From Turritopsis dohrnii (taxonomy: Eukaryota; Cnidaria; Hydrozoa; Anthoathecata; Oceaniidae), in the NCBI GenBank assembly GCA_027922465.2, contig BQMF02000254.1, positions 372,001-436,000 on the forward strand: 64,000 nucleotides of DNA. The letters run 5' to 3'. Each line of letters starts with the position of its first letter. Within the stretch, counting starts at the first letter, position 1. This document shows positions 1 to 12,294 of the stretch, in pieces. The notes below the pieces were generated by a model. That model saw nothing but the letters and a program-made list of their open reading frames with translations, ran no database searches and had not been told where the DNA came from. The position numbers and the translations under genes were made by a program.

Positions 1-667
1 GGTTCTCACCAAGGTCTAGAAATATACGTTTTTTATTAAACGTTGTCATTGGGGATAAGGCTATCTTTCACATGAGTGGTCAAGTGTCAAATCATTGGGT
101 TCGCTGCTACGCCCCCAAAGGTCAACGCCCTGACGATTTCACTTACGAAAGGAGTGATAGTCGTGAGAGCCTATGTATGGGCAGCCTTATGTGGAAATGG
201 GACCATCATCGGTCCATACTTTTTCAATAGTCGTGTAAATGGTGCTACGTACAGGGATATGCTGCAAAGGTTTGCTTTCCCTGGTTTGTGTTCATAACTA
301 CCAAAAATATGGTCCGGTCTTTGATGGTTTGTGGTGGTTTCAAGATGGTGCACCCGCCCATAGGGCAAATGCCACAAAGAATCTATTGCAACAGAAATTT
401 CAAAATCGCATTGTTGCTCTTGGTACCGCCACCAAATGGCCACCCCGATCACCTGATTTAACACCCTGTGATTTTTATCTTTGGGGATGTTTAAAGCAAA
501 AGGTTTATTGGACACCTCCACGAGATCTTGTTGATTTGAGGCGCAGAATTGTGGATGAATTCAATTTGCTTCGTCAGAAACCTGCTGAAATTAGGAGTGT
601 CTTTCGAGCTATGCAGGAAAAGGTTGATTTGTGTATTCAAAGAGGTGGATCCCACATTGAATGTTGA
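1..667 (+). pseudogene. Mariner-like (DD41D) transposase, 5'-truncated and frameshifted
   Basis: This is the C-terminal catalytic part of a Tc1/mariner-superfamily transposase. The first catalytic block (IGDKAIFHMSG, near 48-81) is in one frame. The segment VRAYVWAALCGNGTIIG (about 163-213) is in a second. FQDGAPAHRA through SPDLTPCDFYLWG (about 340-485) is in a third, which stays open to a stop at 665-667. The second and third catalytic Asp are separated by 41 residues, as in DD41D (rosa/visitor-type) elements. The N-terminal DNA-binding half lies outside the window or is lost, and at least two frameshifts break the frame, so the copy is dead. No terminal inverted repeat was identified downstream. 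Confidence 0.85.
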
Positions 668-1050
668 ATATTTTTAAGATTAAAACAAAATTGAAGGACG
701 AAAGTTGAATTGAATAAATGTTGGGTTATTATGTATATCTTTTAGTTGAAACAAAGATATTTTTATCCTTGGCTTTGTAGCGATTGATCATTTTAATATT
801 TTAACATTCCTCGTTGAAACTCATTTTTATTGTGTTTTACATTAACTTTTTACCATGACATTTTCCGGGCATTTTCACTTTTGCGTGGGAGAGCTTTCAA
901 AAATGTTCATTTCTTAAAAAGAATCTCTGACACTCTTCTCTTTCTTTTTCTAATAAAAACTAGCTTCCACTAAAATGTAAACGGAGCTTTAAAGAATAAA
1001 CTGGTTTGACAATTATTTTTTACTGCAATTATTTATGCACGCTTCGAGGG

Positions 1051-1211
1051 TATGCATCTACCGGTTTCAAACCATCAAACTTCTCAGTGAAAACTCTGTT
1101 AAAAGCGTTTGGAAGAACGAGACATCACTTGGCCAAAACCTCACCCTCCCAAACAAATTTAACAAGGTTTTGACCGTAAAAATTAGCTAGTTTGAAACCG
1201 GTAGATGCATA
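1051..1211. mobile_element. 161-bp MITE with 22-bp perfect inverted ends
   Basis: The sequence at 1051-1072 (TATGCATCTACCGGTTTC...) is the exact reverse complement of 1190-1211. Taking TA as the duplicated target leaves 20-bp inverted repeats starting TGCATCTACCGG. The size and TA flanks fit a non-autonomous Tc1/mariner-type MITE. It has no coding capacity. Confidence 0.75.
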
Positions 1212-1750
1212 TACAGATTCTTTTGTAAAACAGTTTAATTGATGATTAAGCTCAAAAGTCGATGGTGTCATGATAAAATCTCTAATATTTTCTGTTGTAT
1301 TAAAATTTGATAAAAAATTTTTTTATCCATTGGAAAGAGAATATCCTAAGCTTCATATTGACCTAAAAATTTTTCATATTCATTGACTAGGTCAAAGACT
1401 ACAGCCACTTGAATTCCGAGGCCCTCTTATTTTAGGACATACTGAATATATATACGTATATACGTAATTGGTTTTCTGAACTTCTCTTTGCACATACAAG
1501 ATCAAGTTTTTGTGTACATTCTTTGTTATGTGTTCTTTGAATCAACATGACATGTTGAACTGGATGTTCTCCACAAAAAAGGGTGCGTCTTTCTGCACGG
1601 ACAGCTTATATGCATGGTTTTATAATGTGCGTCTGTTTCGTAGATTCGTTATATTTATATCTCCCACTTTTACGAGATGCCAGAACTGGGAATTTGAAGC
1701 TTATTGAAATTTAGGAAAAAAACTAGTAACCCTCGTAAACTTCATCGCTC

Positions 1751-1842
1751 TCAATGAGTCAAACCCGTATTCCGCCCGCTACTTCATGTTATCGTTTCTC
1801 AGTGAGTCAAACCCGTATTCCGTCTGCGACTTCATGTTACTG
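1751..1842. repeat. Two-copy 48-bp tandem duplication
   Basis: The block TGAGTCAAACCCGTATTCCG followed by ACTTCATGTTA occurs twice with a 48-bp period, with a few substitutions between copies. Confidence 0.75.
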
Positions 1843-3059
1843 TATGATTATTGTATGGCTGCTGTGTCTGTGATCATCATGGATTTTCAGTAATAATTGG
1901 GCACTAAGCTAGGATGTCACAAATAAAATGAAAATAAATCTTCTGCCTGGCTTTCAAAAATGAATTTTCGCCTTTGCACTGAAATCACAGATTCATTGGT
2001 TTTCTGTTCCAATATTTCATTACCAATCATAATATTGTTTTCAACGAAAACAAAACACAAGACATTCTATCACTTTTTTCTGTTTTCCATACGTTCATTC
2101 AAAAGTTTTACAAAACTTTTTACGACAACACTGAACTTAAACGATTTATTTCCATCGTTTAAACGTTTTTTCTATTGAATCATCTTAAAAGCTAGCAAAA
2201 AGCAAAAGTCTTCACTGTCCATATGTGCACTCACTGACTGAAAGAAGATGGCGTTCTACTTCACTGAAGACTAGCCTCTATTCTCACCTATCATGTCTAG
2301 ACCCAAAGTTCAATAATGAACCGCGTCACGGAGTCACGGAGATACATAGAACGACGATACCAATACTTCGCTATACTAGCGAAATTAATAATGAACCGCA
2401 TCTATAAAAGTGACGTAGAAAAGGAGGAGAAGGAAACTGACCGTTTTAACATATATTTCGCCCAGGGGAAATATATAATTATTGCTTAGCTATTTGAGAA
2501 GATCAAATTAGATCAATTTGGACCATATTTCTAATCAATAAAAATTCTGAATAAACCTAGAAAACCTACGCATGCGCATTGGGTATCATTTCGATGGAAC
2601 AATCGAAATGATAAAAGCTTTAGAATAGAAGACAAAGAAAAACTTTAAAATGTTCAACATCTTTTTCTACTTTGAAAGTCAGCTTAAAAATTTAAGCAAT
2701 CAAGACTTAGCATTTACGATTTGCTGAATTTTCAAAAATAAATGTAATGGCTTCCGAAAATGTGTAAATACACTTTTATCTCAAATACAACAGAATCCAT
2801 CATTAACAGCGGATGAACGCTTGTCCACCATGAAAGTGATTTCTATTCAAAGCCTTCCATCATCAATGAATGTTGAATGAAAATCAAGTATAAAGCTGGC
2901 TTTTCATTTCTCAATGTCTGCGCCTTCTCCCGCTGCCAAGAAGTAGATCATTTTGGTTCTGACATTATAATAAGGTAGTCTGATGGTGTAAGTATGATTG
3001 GCAAGTTGCATAGATTATGTAACTCGTGTCACTCAAATCATATGATAGTTACTGACTTA

Positions 3060-4904
3060 TTGCCCCCGCAGCGAGCGTAAGCGTAAGCGAATGTCAGTTT
3101 CCGATTTTGTTCATCATCATCATCATCATCAGCATCATCATCCTCCAACTTTCGTGTTGACGTTACACGGTGGAATACAATTATTAGCTGACTTTGCTTT
3201 TTTTCCGTTTCAAAGCATGGTACTGTAAGTGGGAGAGACAGAATGTTTTTTCGTATCTCTTTCCTAATTTATTATTTTATTATACTATGTTATTTAGGAA
3301 GATCGTATGCTAAAATTTCTTAGACATTTTTCGTGTTACTTTTGTGTTGTTTTAGTGAAGTGAACGACAAGGATTTTGAAGCACAGCTTGAAATCTGAAA
3401 TTTTGCCAACCATACATTTTATTTTTGTATATATATGTTTTAGCTCTAAATATTTCATTCAATAAACTTTGTTCAACGCACTAATTTTTGGCAAAGATTT
3501 TAATTGGATTTCTGTGTATGCAAGAAAGCTATGTTACAAATTGTCTTTTTTCGTGTTTTTCTATTTTAACTGTCCACCTCGCGCCAAACCTAATCATACT
3601 AGTGTGTGATCATGATCAGTAAAAGCTTTTTACATTTTCTTGTTGTTTTTTTTTATAAACATTGGCTACTTTTTGTTTTGAATCAAAGTTTAAAACGCAG
3701 ATTTCTAATGGATTTTTTGCTTTGATTTTTTTTTAAAAAAGTTTGTTTTTTTTCTTTTGGCTCTTACAGAATTTTTTTAACAAGTCTTGTTTTGATTATA
3801 AAATACGTATCCATGGTTTCAGTTCACACATTTCTTTTGTTTGTAGCAAATACTTTTAGACGTTTGCCACCAATAATAGTAAAGTGCAATTATATACTAG
3901 CATGTAGCTTTAGCTAAAAATGCCCCCGCCCTTAAGCACTCCAATTCGTACACACAGCAGGCTATACATTGCAAGCTATACAACGGAAACAAAAACAAAG
4001 AAAACTTTGTTACTTTTTGTTATCTCTTGGTCCTATGTCACACTGATGCTAATTTATACCTTTCAAATAGTGTAATTAGGCTTAACAAGTAATATCAGAA
4101 AGTATTGGCTCCAAACAAAAGAAATGTGTGAGCTGTACGAAATGTACGAAACCATGGTTACGTATTTTATAATCAAAATAAGATAAACATTTGTTAAAGA
4201 GATTCTGTAAGAACCAAAAGAAAAAAAAACTTTTTCACAAAAAAAAAAATTAAAGCGAAAAATCCATTAGAAATCTGCGTTTAAAACTTTGATTCAAACA
4301 AGAAATATCAAAAGTTTACATAAAAAACAAGAAAAAAATATAAGGTTTTATTGATCATGATCACACCAGGTTTGGAGGACAAAGAAGGAAAACACGAAAA
4401 ACGACAATTTGTAGGCTTTCTTGCATACACAGAAATCCAATTAAAATCTTTTTAAGGCAAGATCTGCCAAAAATCAGTGCATTGAATAAAATTTATCGAA
4501 CGAAAGATTATTTAGAGCTAAAATATATACAAAAATAAAATATTGTTGGCAAAATTTCAGATTTCAAGCTGTGCTTCAAAATCCTAGTCGTTCACTTCAC
4601 TAAAACAACACAAAAGTAATAAGAAAAATTTTAGCATACGAACTTCCTAAATAACTTAGTATAATATAATAATAAATTAGGAAAGAGATACGAAAAAACA
4701 TTCCATTTACAGCACCATGCTTTGAAACGGGAAAAAAAGCAAAGTCAGCTAATTAGTTGTATTCCACCGTGTAACGTCAACACGAAAGTTGGAAGATAAT
4801 GATGATGATGATGATGATGATGAAGAACAAAATCGGAACTGACATTCGCCTATCTCGTGAAACTACTGTGCCTCCTCGCTCGCTTACGCTCGCTGCGGGG
4901 GCAA
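3060..4904. mobile_element. Fold-back element: about 800-bp inverted arms around a 240-bp loop
   Basis: The ends are TTGCCCCCGCAGCGAGCG (3060-) and its reverse complement (-4904). The arms (about 3060-3860 and 4098-4904) match along nearly their whole length. Each carries a mirrored CAT/ATG microsatellite (about 3111-3142 and 4797-4826) and the mirrored block CACCGTGTAACGTCAACACG near 3155-3175 and 4767-4787. The right arm has about 40 extra bases near the end. No open frame and no clear target-site duplication were found. The structure fits a fold-back or long-TIR non-autonomous DNA transposon. A transcript through it would form a long hairpin. Confidence 0.85.
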
Positions 4905-5987
4905 CAAGCTGAATCGTTTACAAGTATATGGATATATTATTTATCTCACACTTGACAAAGGTTTTTAAGTCGAAATATTTTGAATCACTCAGTGTTTTTT
5001 TGTTTTGTTTTATACATCCAACACAAATATATAAATACATAAATATGTGCGACAAACCTGTCTATCAGAATACTTTTATCCCTCTTGTGATTAAATCATT
5101 CATGAAGCTATCAGATAAACAAGTTAATTTTCTTGATCTAACTGAAAAATATATCTGAAACTGCCAACATATAAAATGCTTCGACAACTCCTTTTTTTAA
5201 CAAAAAGATTCTTCATAAAACATTCTCATTGGCTGTTAATTGTGTTAGATTGCAACAGCTATTTTAAGGATCAACTAAATGAGTCAATTACAGCCTAATA
5301 CTAGTATATAAATTTATACTTACTGAATTACTTAATCACTAAGATTGATTTAATCCTTTCTCACTAGGTAATCATAAAGGATTAGTGATAGCTGATGTAT
5401 ACTGACATACTCTTGAGAAATTCTTAACATAAATGAAAATGAAGTCCTAATGATAGTGCCGTCCTCTTTTTCTTCTAGGTTGTTTACTTTTCTTTTCAGA
5501 TTTTCGATTTCAGCATACAAATTTTTGTTAGAATCACTTTATTTTACCATTTTCCTTTGCTTGATTGAATCATTGATTGTGTTGTGGAGTCGGTTCTCTC
5601 AACATTCTCTAAGAGATACCAATGTCTATTCTTGTACATTTTTGGTTAGTATGGCGCTCCTTAGATGAGATCAGATTCTTCACATCAGTGTTATGTCTGC
5701 ACTTAGAGGGCTAACACTATTAATTCAAATTTTAAGAAGACTGGGAAAATAGTTCGAGTTCAACTGGAAAGTTATAAATTTACACTAACTTATATATCAG
5801 GAAACTGACAAAAAAGTTCGACTTATCGAGGAGTTCCAAAAATCGAGTGTTCGAGTTTCCGAAAGTCGACTGTATTACATTTTCACCGACCTTGTAGGAA
5901 TTGAAATTGAAACTTTGTAGAAATTTTGCTATTTTTATAATGAGTTTCCAATATCTACGAATTTAAATCAAACTGACTCATACTTCT

Positions 5988-6840
5988 TCATGATCCTAGT
6001 CACGTGATGCGATCTATTCGTCTATAATCGGCTTGCAAATGCAATTACTAACTATGATTACAGACTTAAACTTCAATTTTTTCTCAAAGCTCTAATAATG
6101 GAGCGCAATATTGGTCAACATTCTTTTTAATTGTTTACATTGCGTCCTCTTCACTTTCCTGCAGGGATGAATTCAAGTCTTTTTGGTATCATTAACTATG
6201 ATCACATGCACATCGAAATGTACTTGACATTGTCACCATTTACTTAACCCATTGTCCTTGCAAGTACAAAACGCTTTCGATAGAAATTTGAATTTTGTTA
6301 TTTATTAATTATGTGGAAGGTATATCACAGGAAAGAATTTTATGTGAATACGTTCTCGTCAAATGTCTGAGTAAAGCAAGGAACCTTGGGTAGGAGGTTG
6401 TAGGAAGTTTTTGGGTTAGTATTTTAGCAGATGTTCAAATTATCAGTTTCAAATCCTGATAAAAGAGTTCCCTACTGCGTCACGTGTCGCACACTGCTTA
6501 CACAGTTTTTCCATCACTATAGAAATAAAGCAACAACACATGTAACAAAAAAGAAGAAATGAAAGGCAGAAAACTTATAAAGCTACTTTCCAGCACCTTA
6601 AATATTGACAACTATGGCACCTTATGTCAAAAAATTATTGATTTATTGATTTCATGTAGACAATGCACAGATGTATTTTTAATTCACTTATATAGATTGT
6701 TATCTTCGCGACTATCTGCTCTGGTTGTGAGCAAATTCCTCTTACATACAAAACTTAATGGCCTGATTGAAAGCCACAGTAAGAGGTTTATATTCTTACT
6801 TATATTTAAGATGGAAATATAGTCCACAAAGCTCTGAAAA
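5988..6840. repeat. Diverged direct duplication, copy 1
   Basis: Ordered matches with 7591-8540 include TCGTCTATAATCGG, AATATGGAGCGCA-like, GAATTTTGT.ATTTATTAATTAT, AATACGTTCTCGTCAAAT and AAGATGG...ACAAAGCTCTGA. Insertions, deletions and substitutions are scattered, so the duplication is old. No coding potential is seen. Confidence 0.7.
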
Positions 6841-7590
6841 TGTTTATACCGAATGCGTTAATAAGTAGTGTATTAAAATTCTTGCGTGTGGCTATTTTGG
6901 CTTTTCGTTCGAAAGTTTTTTCCTCATGTGATGTCAATTAGACGAACGTAAAATAATAACCATGACGTCAGTAGAAGACTGTTTAATCATTACAAAGCTT
7001 TTTACCTCAAATTCCAAATACCTCGAAATTTATCACTAGTTCCCAGCAGATTCCTGCTCCGTCTAATAGGGATTAGATTCTTTCAACCTCAGAGGTGCTG
7101 GAAGGAATGATTATTTGCCAAGAATTGTTTTGACTGTTATTCCCTGTCGGTGCAAGCAACTGACTAAATGGCAAAACCAAACTGGAGAAGAGAACTTGTT
7201 AAAAGTGCTAAAAATACCACAGCACCATTAAAGCAATGAATGCTCGCTGATATCACGTGAATGGGCAACTAATTTTTGATTGGCCGTCGCAATCTCATTT
7301 ACCTGGGTAGTTCAAATCATTCAAACAACTGAGATAAGAAAAAGCTTGTTTCCTCAGTCGTACAAACACAAACAATGAAATGGAAACAGTATCAAATGAT
7401 AATCGACATTTTTAGAATGGAAATTTTAAAGTTTACAGAGAATCTTTAGGAACGGTAGGTCTACCAACATGGCGGATTTTCAAAATTTTTCAAAATTGCA
7501 ATGCACTGTGGGCCAAAATCGTAAAAACCTCAATTTGCTGTTTTTATGTGTCTAGTACGAAAGTAAAGCACAAACTCATGACTCATGATT

Positions 7591-8540
7591 TTTGATCCCA
7601 GGCACGTGATGTGCAGTGACGTTATAACGATGGATTAAGTAGCTTTGCCATTTGTACGATCGATTCGTCTATAATCGGATTACAAATCAATGCTTAATTC
7701 ATTTTATGTAAGATATGCAATTACTACTCTTTTGAAAAGACATTCTTAACTTCTAATTAGTGGGTCCATTTTTTTCTAACAGCAATAATATGGAGCGCAG
7801 TATTGAGAAATACTCTTTTTAGCGCGTTGCATCCTCTCCGCTATCGTGTTTTTCTTTGTTATTTTGACTTTGATCATGTCCACATCGAGTTGTGTCTGTT
7901 ATGGTTGCCCATTAGCCTTACTCTCTTCGATAGAGGCTTGAATTTTGTCATTTATTAATTATCTATATGGATTGATACGGAATGTATATTACGGGAAAGA
8001 TTTCCATGTAAATACGTTCTCGTCAAATTGAAAATACACACCACACCTTCATCCACATCAACACCACACCACACCTTCATCCACACCAACTTCATGTCTG
8101 GAGTAAACCAAGAAACAAGGTTTCAGGAACGTTTTTGATTTGCTTTCTAACAAATGGTTTAAAATGACAAGAATATAGACAAGAAATATCATGATCATTG
8201 AAAAAATAACACATAAATCTTGTAATGCTTTGCACACAAGGCAGAGAGTCAAGGATCATATTTCCAACACCTAAAATATTGACAAATATGGCGCATTATG
8301 TCTCAGTATTCAAAAATACTGTCATGTCCTTATTGATTTATTGATTCTATGTAGATAATGCATATTTCTTATTCATATAAATAGATTGTTATGCTCGAGA
8401 TTATCTTCTCTGCTTGTGGTCAAATTCCTCTCACACACCAAGCTCAAAGGTCATGAATGGCCTGATTGAAAGCCTCAGTAATATTCCTATAGAGTACGTC
8501 TAAATTACATTTAAGATGGCAGCCAACAAAGCTCTGATGT
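7591..8540. repeat. Diverged direct duplication, copy 2
   Basis: This is the second copy of the segment at 5988-6840, in the same orientation. It is about 100 bp longer, partly because of the CACACC/TTCATCCACA tandem repeat inserted at about 8036-8098. Confidence 0.7.
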
Positions 8541-8814
8541 AACTACTTTAAGTGAGAAATAGTCGTAGGACTGAAGGATAACTACCTCATGAATGACTGA
8601 ATCTTTATTGAATGTCGTCGCTAATAATAATCCCAGATGTCAAAAAAAGAAATCCTGTTTGTATAGATAAGAAATAAAAGTATTACCTTCAGTGAGAACA
8701 CCTCACACATTCCGCATGACGAGTTATTACCCAGAATTGCAAAGAGGAATATAACAAAACGTCTTGGTCATTTTTCAAAATCCACGTGATGAGATAACGT
8801 AAATCCTCTAATAA

Positions 8815-8935
8815 ACACCCTCTTTCTTTTTAACGCACCCCTCTAAACGGAAAAAAATTAAATAAACGCTCCCCTCTTTAATAAAAGCCCCCTCTTATTA
8901 ACGCCCCACCCCCTAACAGGGGCGTTTATTGGAAA
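8815..8935. repeat. Island of GGGCGTTTATT/TTAACGCCCC motifs
   Basis: The segment alternates short C-rich and AT-rich words (AATAAACGCTCCCCTC, TTAACGCCCCACCCCC, GGGGCGTTTATT). Similar islands occur near 9829-9895, 10925-11005, 15242-15318, 44222-44453, 47803-47845 and 58901-58955. They look like members of one degenerate dispersed repeat family. Confidence 0.6.
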
Positions 8936-9278
8936 ACATTACTAGGCCTATTCTAAAATGATCCTCACTAGAGAAAACGAAAGATAAACAAATCATTTCA
9001 AAATGTCTGCGTCTTTTTTCTACTTTTTTTAAGCAATATTATTCCTCATTATAAATAAATGGAACGCTTTGATGGATTTTTTTAGTTTTATGATGAACTT
9101 CTAGAGTCTTGTAACTTTTTTTCTCTTGTGCAACTGCTCGTCCAATACCGAAAAAGTCCGTTTACAACGTTTTTGAAAGAGTAACTAAACCGATCTCTCT
9201 TTTCGGTTTTCCAATGACGGTGACCTTTAATACGAAATTTGCCGGATCAGCATTTTAAGTAATGATACATAAAACGTA

Positions 9279-9500
9279 TTCACTCCAAAGAGACATGTCC
9301 AACCAAATCGCTTTCTCCATTTTCTTTTCTTTTGTAAATCCCGATTGAAAATTTATCATTCTCTCTAGCTTCATCTTTCGACTCTGCTTTAGAAAATAAA
9401 GTTTCGTTCAAAGCAGGTGTCCAGTTAGCTTTATTAACGTGCTGACCTCGGACAATACTTCTAAATTTCATTCTTTGTAGAAGCTCGAATATACCGTGAG
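9279..9500 (-). CDS. Exon fragment with a HIRAN-like domain
   Basis: On the minus strand the frame reads SIVRGQHVNKANWTPALNE, then acidic and basic residues, then FSIGIYKR and DLVGHVSLE. This order (RGxHVxKxxWxP ... Ex(D/N)xxDxxxVxVYK ... VGHV) is what I know from HIRAN-like exons common in cnidarian genes. A possible splice donor (GTGAAT) overlaps the end of the frame just before an in-frame TGA. The upstream part of the open frame (to 9795) has no domain character and is probably intron. No partner exons were located, so this is either an exon of a larger gene or a captured remnant. Confidence 0.5.
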
Positions 9501-10344
9501 GTTCATTAATCCGCACTATCTCTGCGTTGAGGTATCGTTTATGATTTTTTCCTAACATTAAAATTATTCGAATTTGCAATCTAATATTCGAAGTGTAGCA
9601 GAGCCATTTGAATATTCGAATTCGAACAAGCAAAGCAAAATAACATTTCATTCTCTCCCTGGAACTAAAACAATATGGCGGATTCCTAAGAAAAGTCTCG
9701 CAAGGGAGAGAAAAACGTAACCCTTTTTTATTCCATTCTAAGATAACGACGATTTTGTTGATGTTTTGTAAAGTTGAGGTTTCAGAAAAAAACACAAAAT
9801 TAAAGTTTTTAAATAAATGCCAACTTCTGTTAAACGCCTCCTTCTAATTAACGCCCTGTCCCCCCACCCCCACCCTCTTTAATCAAGCATAAATTGGGAA
9901 GACAAGAAAATATTAGAAACCGTTGAGGAGACATGTAGATATCTAAAACCTCCCATTACATTATATATGACATAGATTATACATTGAGTCGTTTGTGTTA
10001 GAAGGATAGGATTTTCTATCTTGCTACGTTTAAGAGAACAAGCCCATGTTAAGAGTATTTGAAAATGTTGAAAATACAAATTGTCGCCAACTACTAAATA
10101 AATCGGATTCTTTGATTTCATCAGACATGAAATATTCAAGAACATCATAATTGTGAAAATAGCGATTCTATGTTATATTTCTGTAAAGCCATCAACGCAG
10201 ATGCCACTGTTCGAACGCACTTATTGATTACCTTTCATGAAGGATAGTAAAACACCAAAACTATTCATCAAGAGAAAAATTTAATGATGTACAATTGTCT
10301 TAACGCATGTTGAGGTTGTTTTCTAATATAATAAAAATCACCCC
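9501..10344. other. Non-coding stretch
   Basis: The stretch is AT-rich with one TTAACGCC-type island near 9829-9895. Small minus-strand frames (for example 9879-10148) show no recognisable domain. Confidence 0.5.
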
Positions 10345-12294
10345 TTCATTTGGAAGGTTTAGAAATAATTAATATTGCGCCCCGGGTGTTAAACTGAATT
10401 TAATGAGCCATTCAAGTTCCCTAGCAAATCTTAAGTTCATTAGAAAGAGTCATAAAATGATTTTTTTTCTTTGTCTAGATTGCAATAAGTAAACAATATA
10501 ATTAAAGTTTATCGAAAACACACTGCAACTTAAATCTTTTGATTTATCAACAATATTTCTTTCTGTGGGTTGACAATTAGAAGGAATGATGAAGCAGGGT
10601 TTATGACATTTCTCTAAGTTCAAACTAGAAAAATTTAGAAATGTTATTTTGATTTAAACTTTATGAAATACGATCAACTAAAAGTGGAATATACAGCTTA
10701 CCAGCATGCAACGAGTATACAAGGTTTGAAAACAGAAAAGTATATTCTTGAATAAAAGTCTTGAAGAAATTTAAAATTTATATTGAAGCTCATGTATCAT
10801 GACATGCTAACTGTAAGAAGTTTCTTGAACGAATGTTCTCAAAAACGAACGAAGAAAAAACACGTACTGATGGATAGCTCCATAGAGAGACTACACAAAA
10901 ATAAGAAAGAAAAAATACTTAAAGGCGTAATGCCCTGAATAAATGGCCAGGGCGTTTATTAGTTATTTCAAATTTACTAGAGGGGGCGTTTAAAGGAGGC
11001 AGGCATTTATTAAGCCTTCATAATATTTTGTTCCCGCGAATATATTTAAAGATATTTAAACAACACTTGAGTCAATGTCATCATTAACATTTAGTAACTA
11101 ACTGCTACTAGTAATTTAATATGGTGGTCACCATTTCTATAAGAAGATGTGGAATACTGGGATTTGAAAAGTGCCCGAAGCTGCTTCGAATGATCAAGAA
11201 GAAGAAAATGAATACTATTAATACTATGTTGGTTTGTACAAAAAACATCTCCTCTTTGGACATTTACATTTGGAAATTTTGACACCTGTAAACTGCTACA
11301 GGATCGTAATCAAATCTTTTTAATTAAAATTTAAGACACTAATAACCTAATGTAACGACTATTACTACGTACAGGATACTACGTGTAACGTGTCTTATCT
11401 CAATTCCTCTCTTCTCAGCAAACTCCTTATAAGTCACAGTATAATTCTAATAGTCTGATGGAATATTTTCATCCTGAAAAACTTGTAGTTTTAGCAAAAC
11501 ATCTGGATTAATATCATGAGTATGAAAATCTGTGTCATTTTTACGCCTTTCCCAACTGAGAGAAGATGGGTGGTTTGGAAGCTGGGATGGGAATAATTAA
11601 GCATAAACCGTTAGAATTATGATTTTCAATACTATGATTCGAATTCAGAAAATTCAGAATTATTTCACAACTCGTGTCAAATGAGCTGTTTCAGGCTATA
11701 ATCACAATCACACTAGCCTGTAACTAACAACGCTTAAATAATGAACCTTTTCATAAATGACATCACTGCACACATAGCCTCGTTTCTAAGTTTAGAGATC
11801 TTTACATGCTTAACCTTACAAAGAATTTCGTGAAAAATCCTTCCCTGAGGCGTTGTTTCCTTTATTAAACAGCGAAAACGTCTTCAGTTTGAAAACGAGA
11901 CGTTGTTTGTTGTGACGTAATTCATTTCAAACTTGTACAACATTTCGCTTATGGAAAGAAAAGATATATCAGTGAGTGGGGGAGATTTTTTTATCATTCT
12001 TAAGTACGTATATAATTAAAGAAAAAACTAAATAAATAGAAACGAGTGGTATTTAAGAAAGGAAGCAAGGAAAAGCATGAGGAGATGTCAAGTTTTGGTT
12101 GAAGAAAGTGGTTTGAATGAAGCTTCTACACGGTTGTAGAAATGGATTGGTAGCTAAAGCACCGACAAACAAATTACGGGAAGACATAATTTTCAATACC
12201 AGGCTGAACTAGAAAAGAATTATAAAACTGCTCAAAAACCTCTTGCATGCAGTAGTAGGTTGCAGTGTTGCAAAGAGTTTGAACGCAATTATTA
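10345..12294. repeat. 1.95-kb dispersed repeat, copy A
   Basis: This copy is nearly identical to 14656-16598 in the same orientation. Visible differences are scattered single bases and a roughly 13-base indel near 10972. It includes a GGGCGTTTATT island (about 10925-11005). A 64-codon minus-strand frame (11091-11285) is shared by both copies, but no domain is visible in it and it looks accidental. A diverged relative lies at about 59805-61330. Confidence 0.85.

Larger units (their letters stand above)
668..3059. other. Non-coding AT-rich stretch
   Basis: No open frame here resembles a protein. The stretch contains the MITE at 1051-1211, a 48-bp tandem duplication near 1751-1842, and otherwise simple AT-rich sequence. 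I see no RNA gene. Confidence 0.6.
4905..9278. other. Non-coding stretch with a diverged duplication
   Basis: No reading frame here is convincing. The stretch contains the paired segments 5988-6840 and 7591-8540, a short CACACCTTCATCCACA-type tandem repeat at about 8036-8098, and a GGGCGTTTATT-rich island at about 8815-8935. Confidence 0.55.

Noticed and set aside
4928..5158. 76-codon frame after the fold-back element
   Set aside because: No domain, no splice context, ordinary AT-rich sequence.
8058..8252. 64-codon minus-strand frame
   Set aside because: It overlaps a short tandem repeat inside a non-coding duplication; the sister copy does not keep it.
11091..11285. 64-codon minus-strand frame, also at 15397-15591
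   Set aside because: Shared only because the two repeat copies are nearly identical; no domain and no codon-biased substitution pattern can be claimed.
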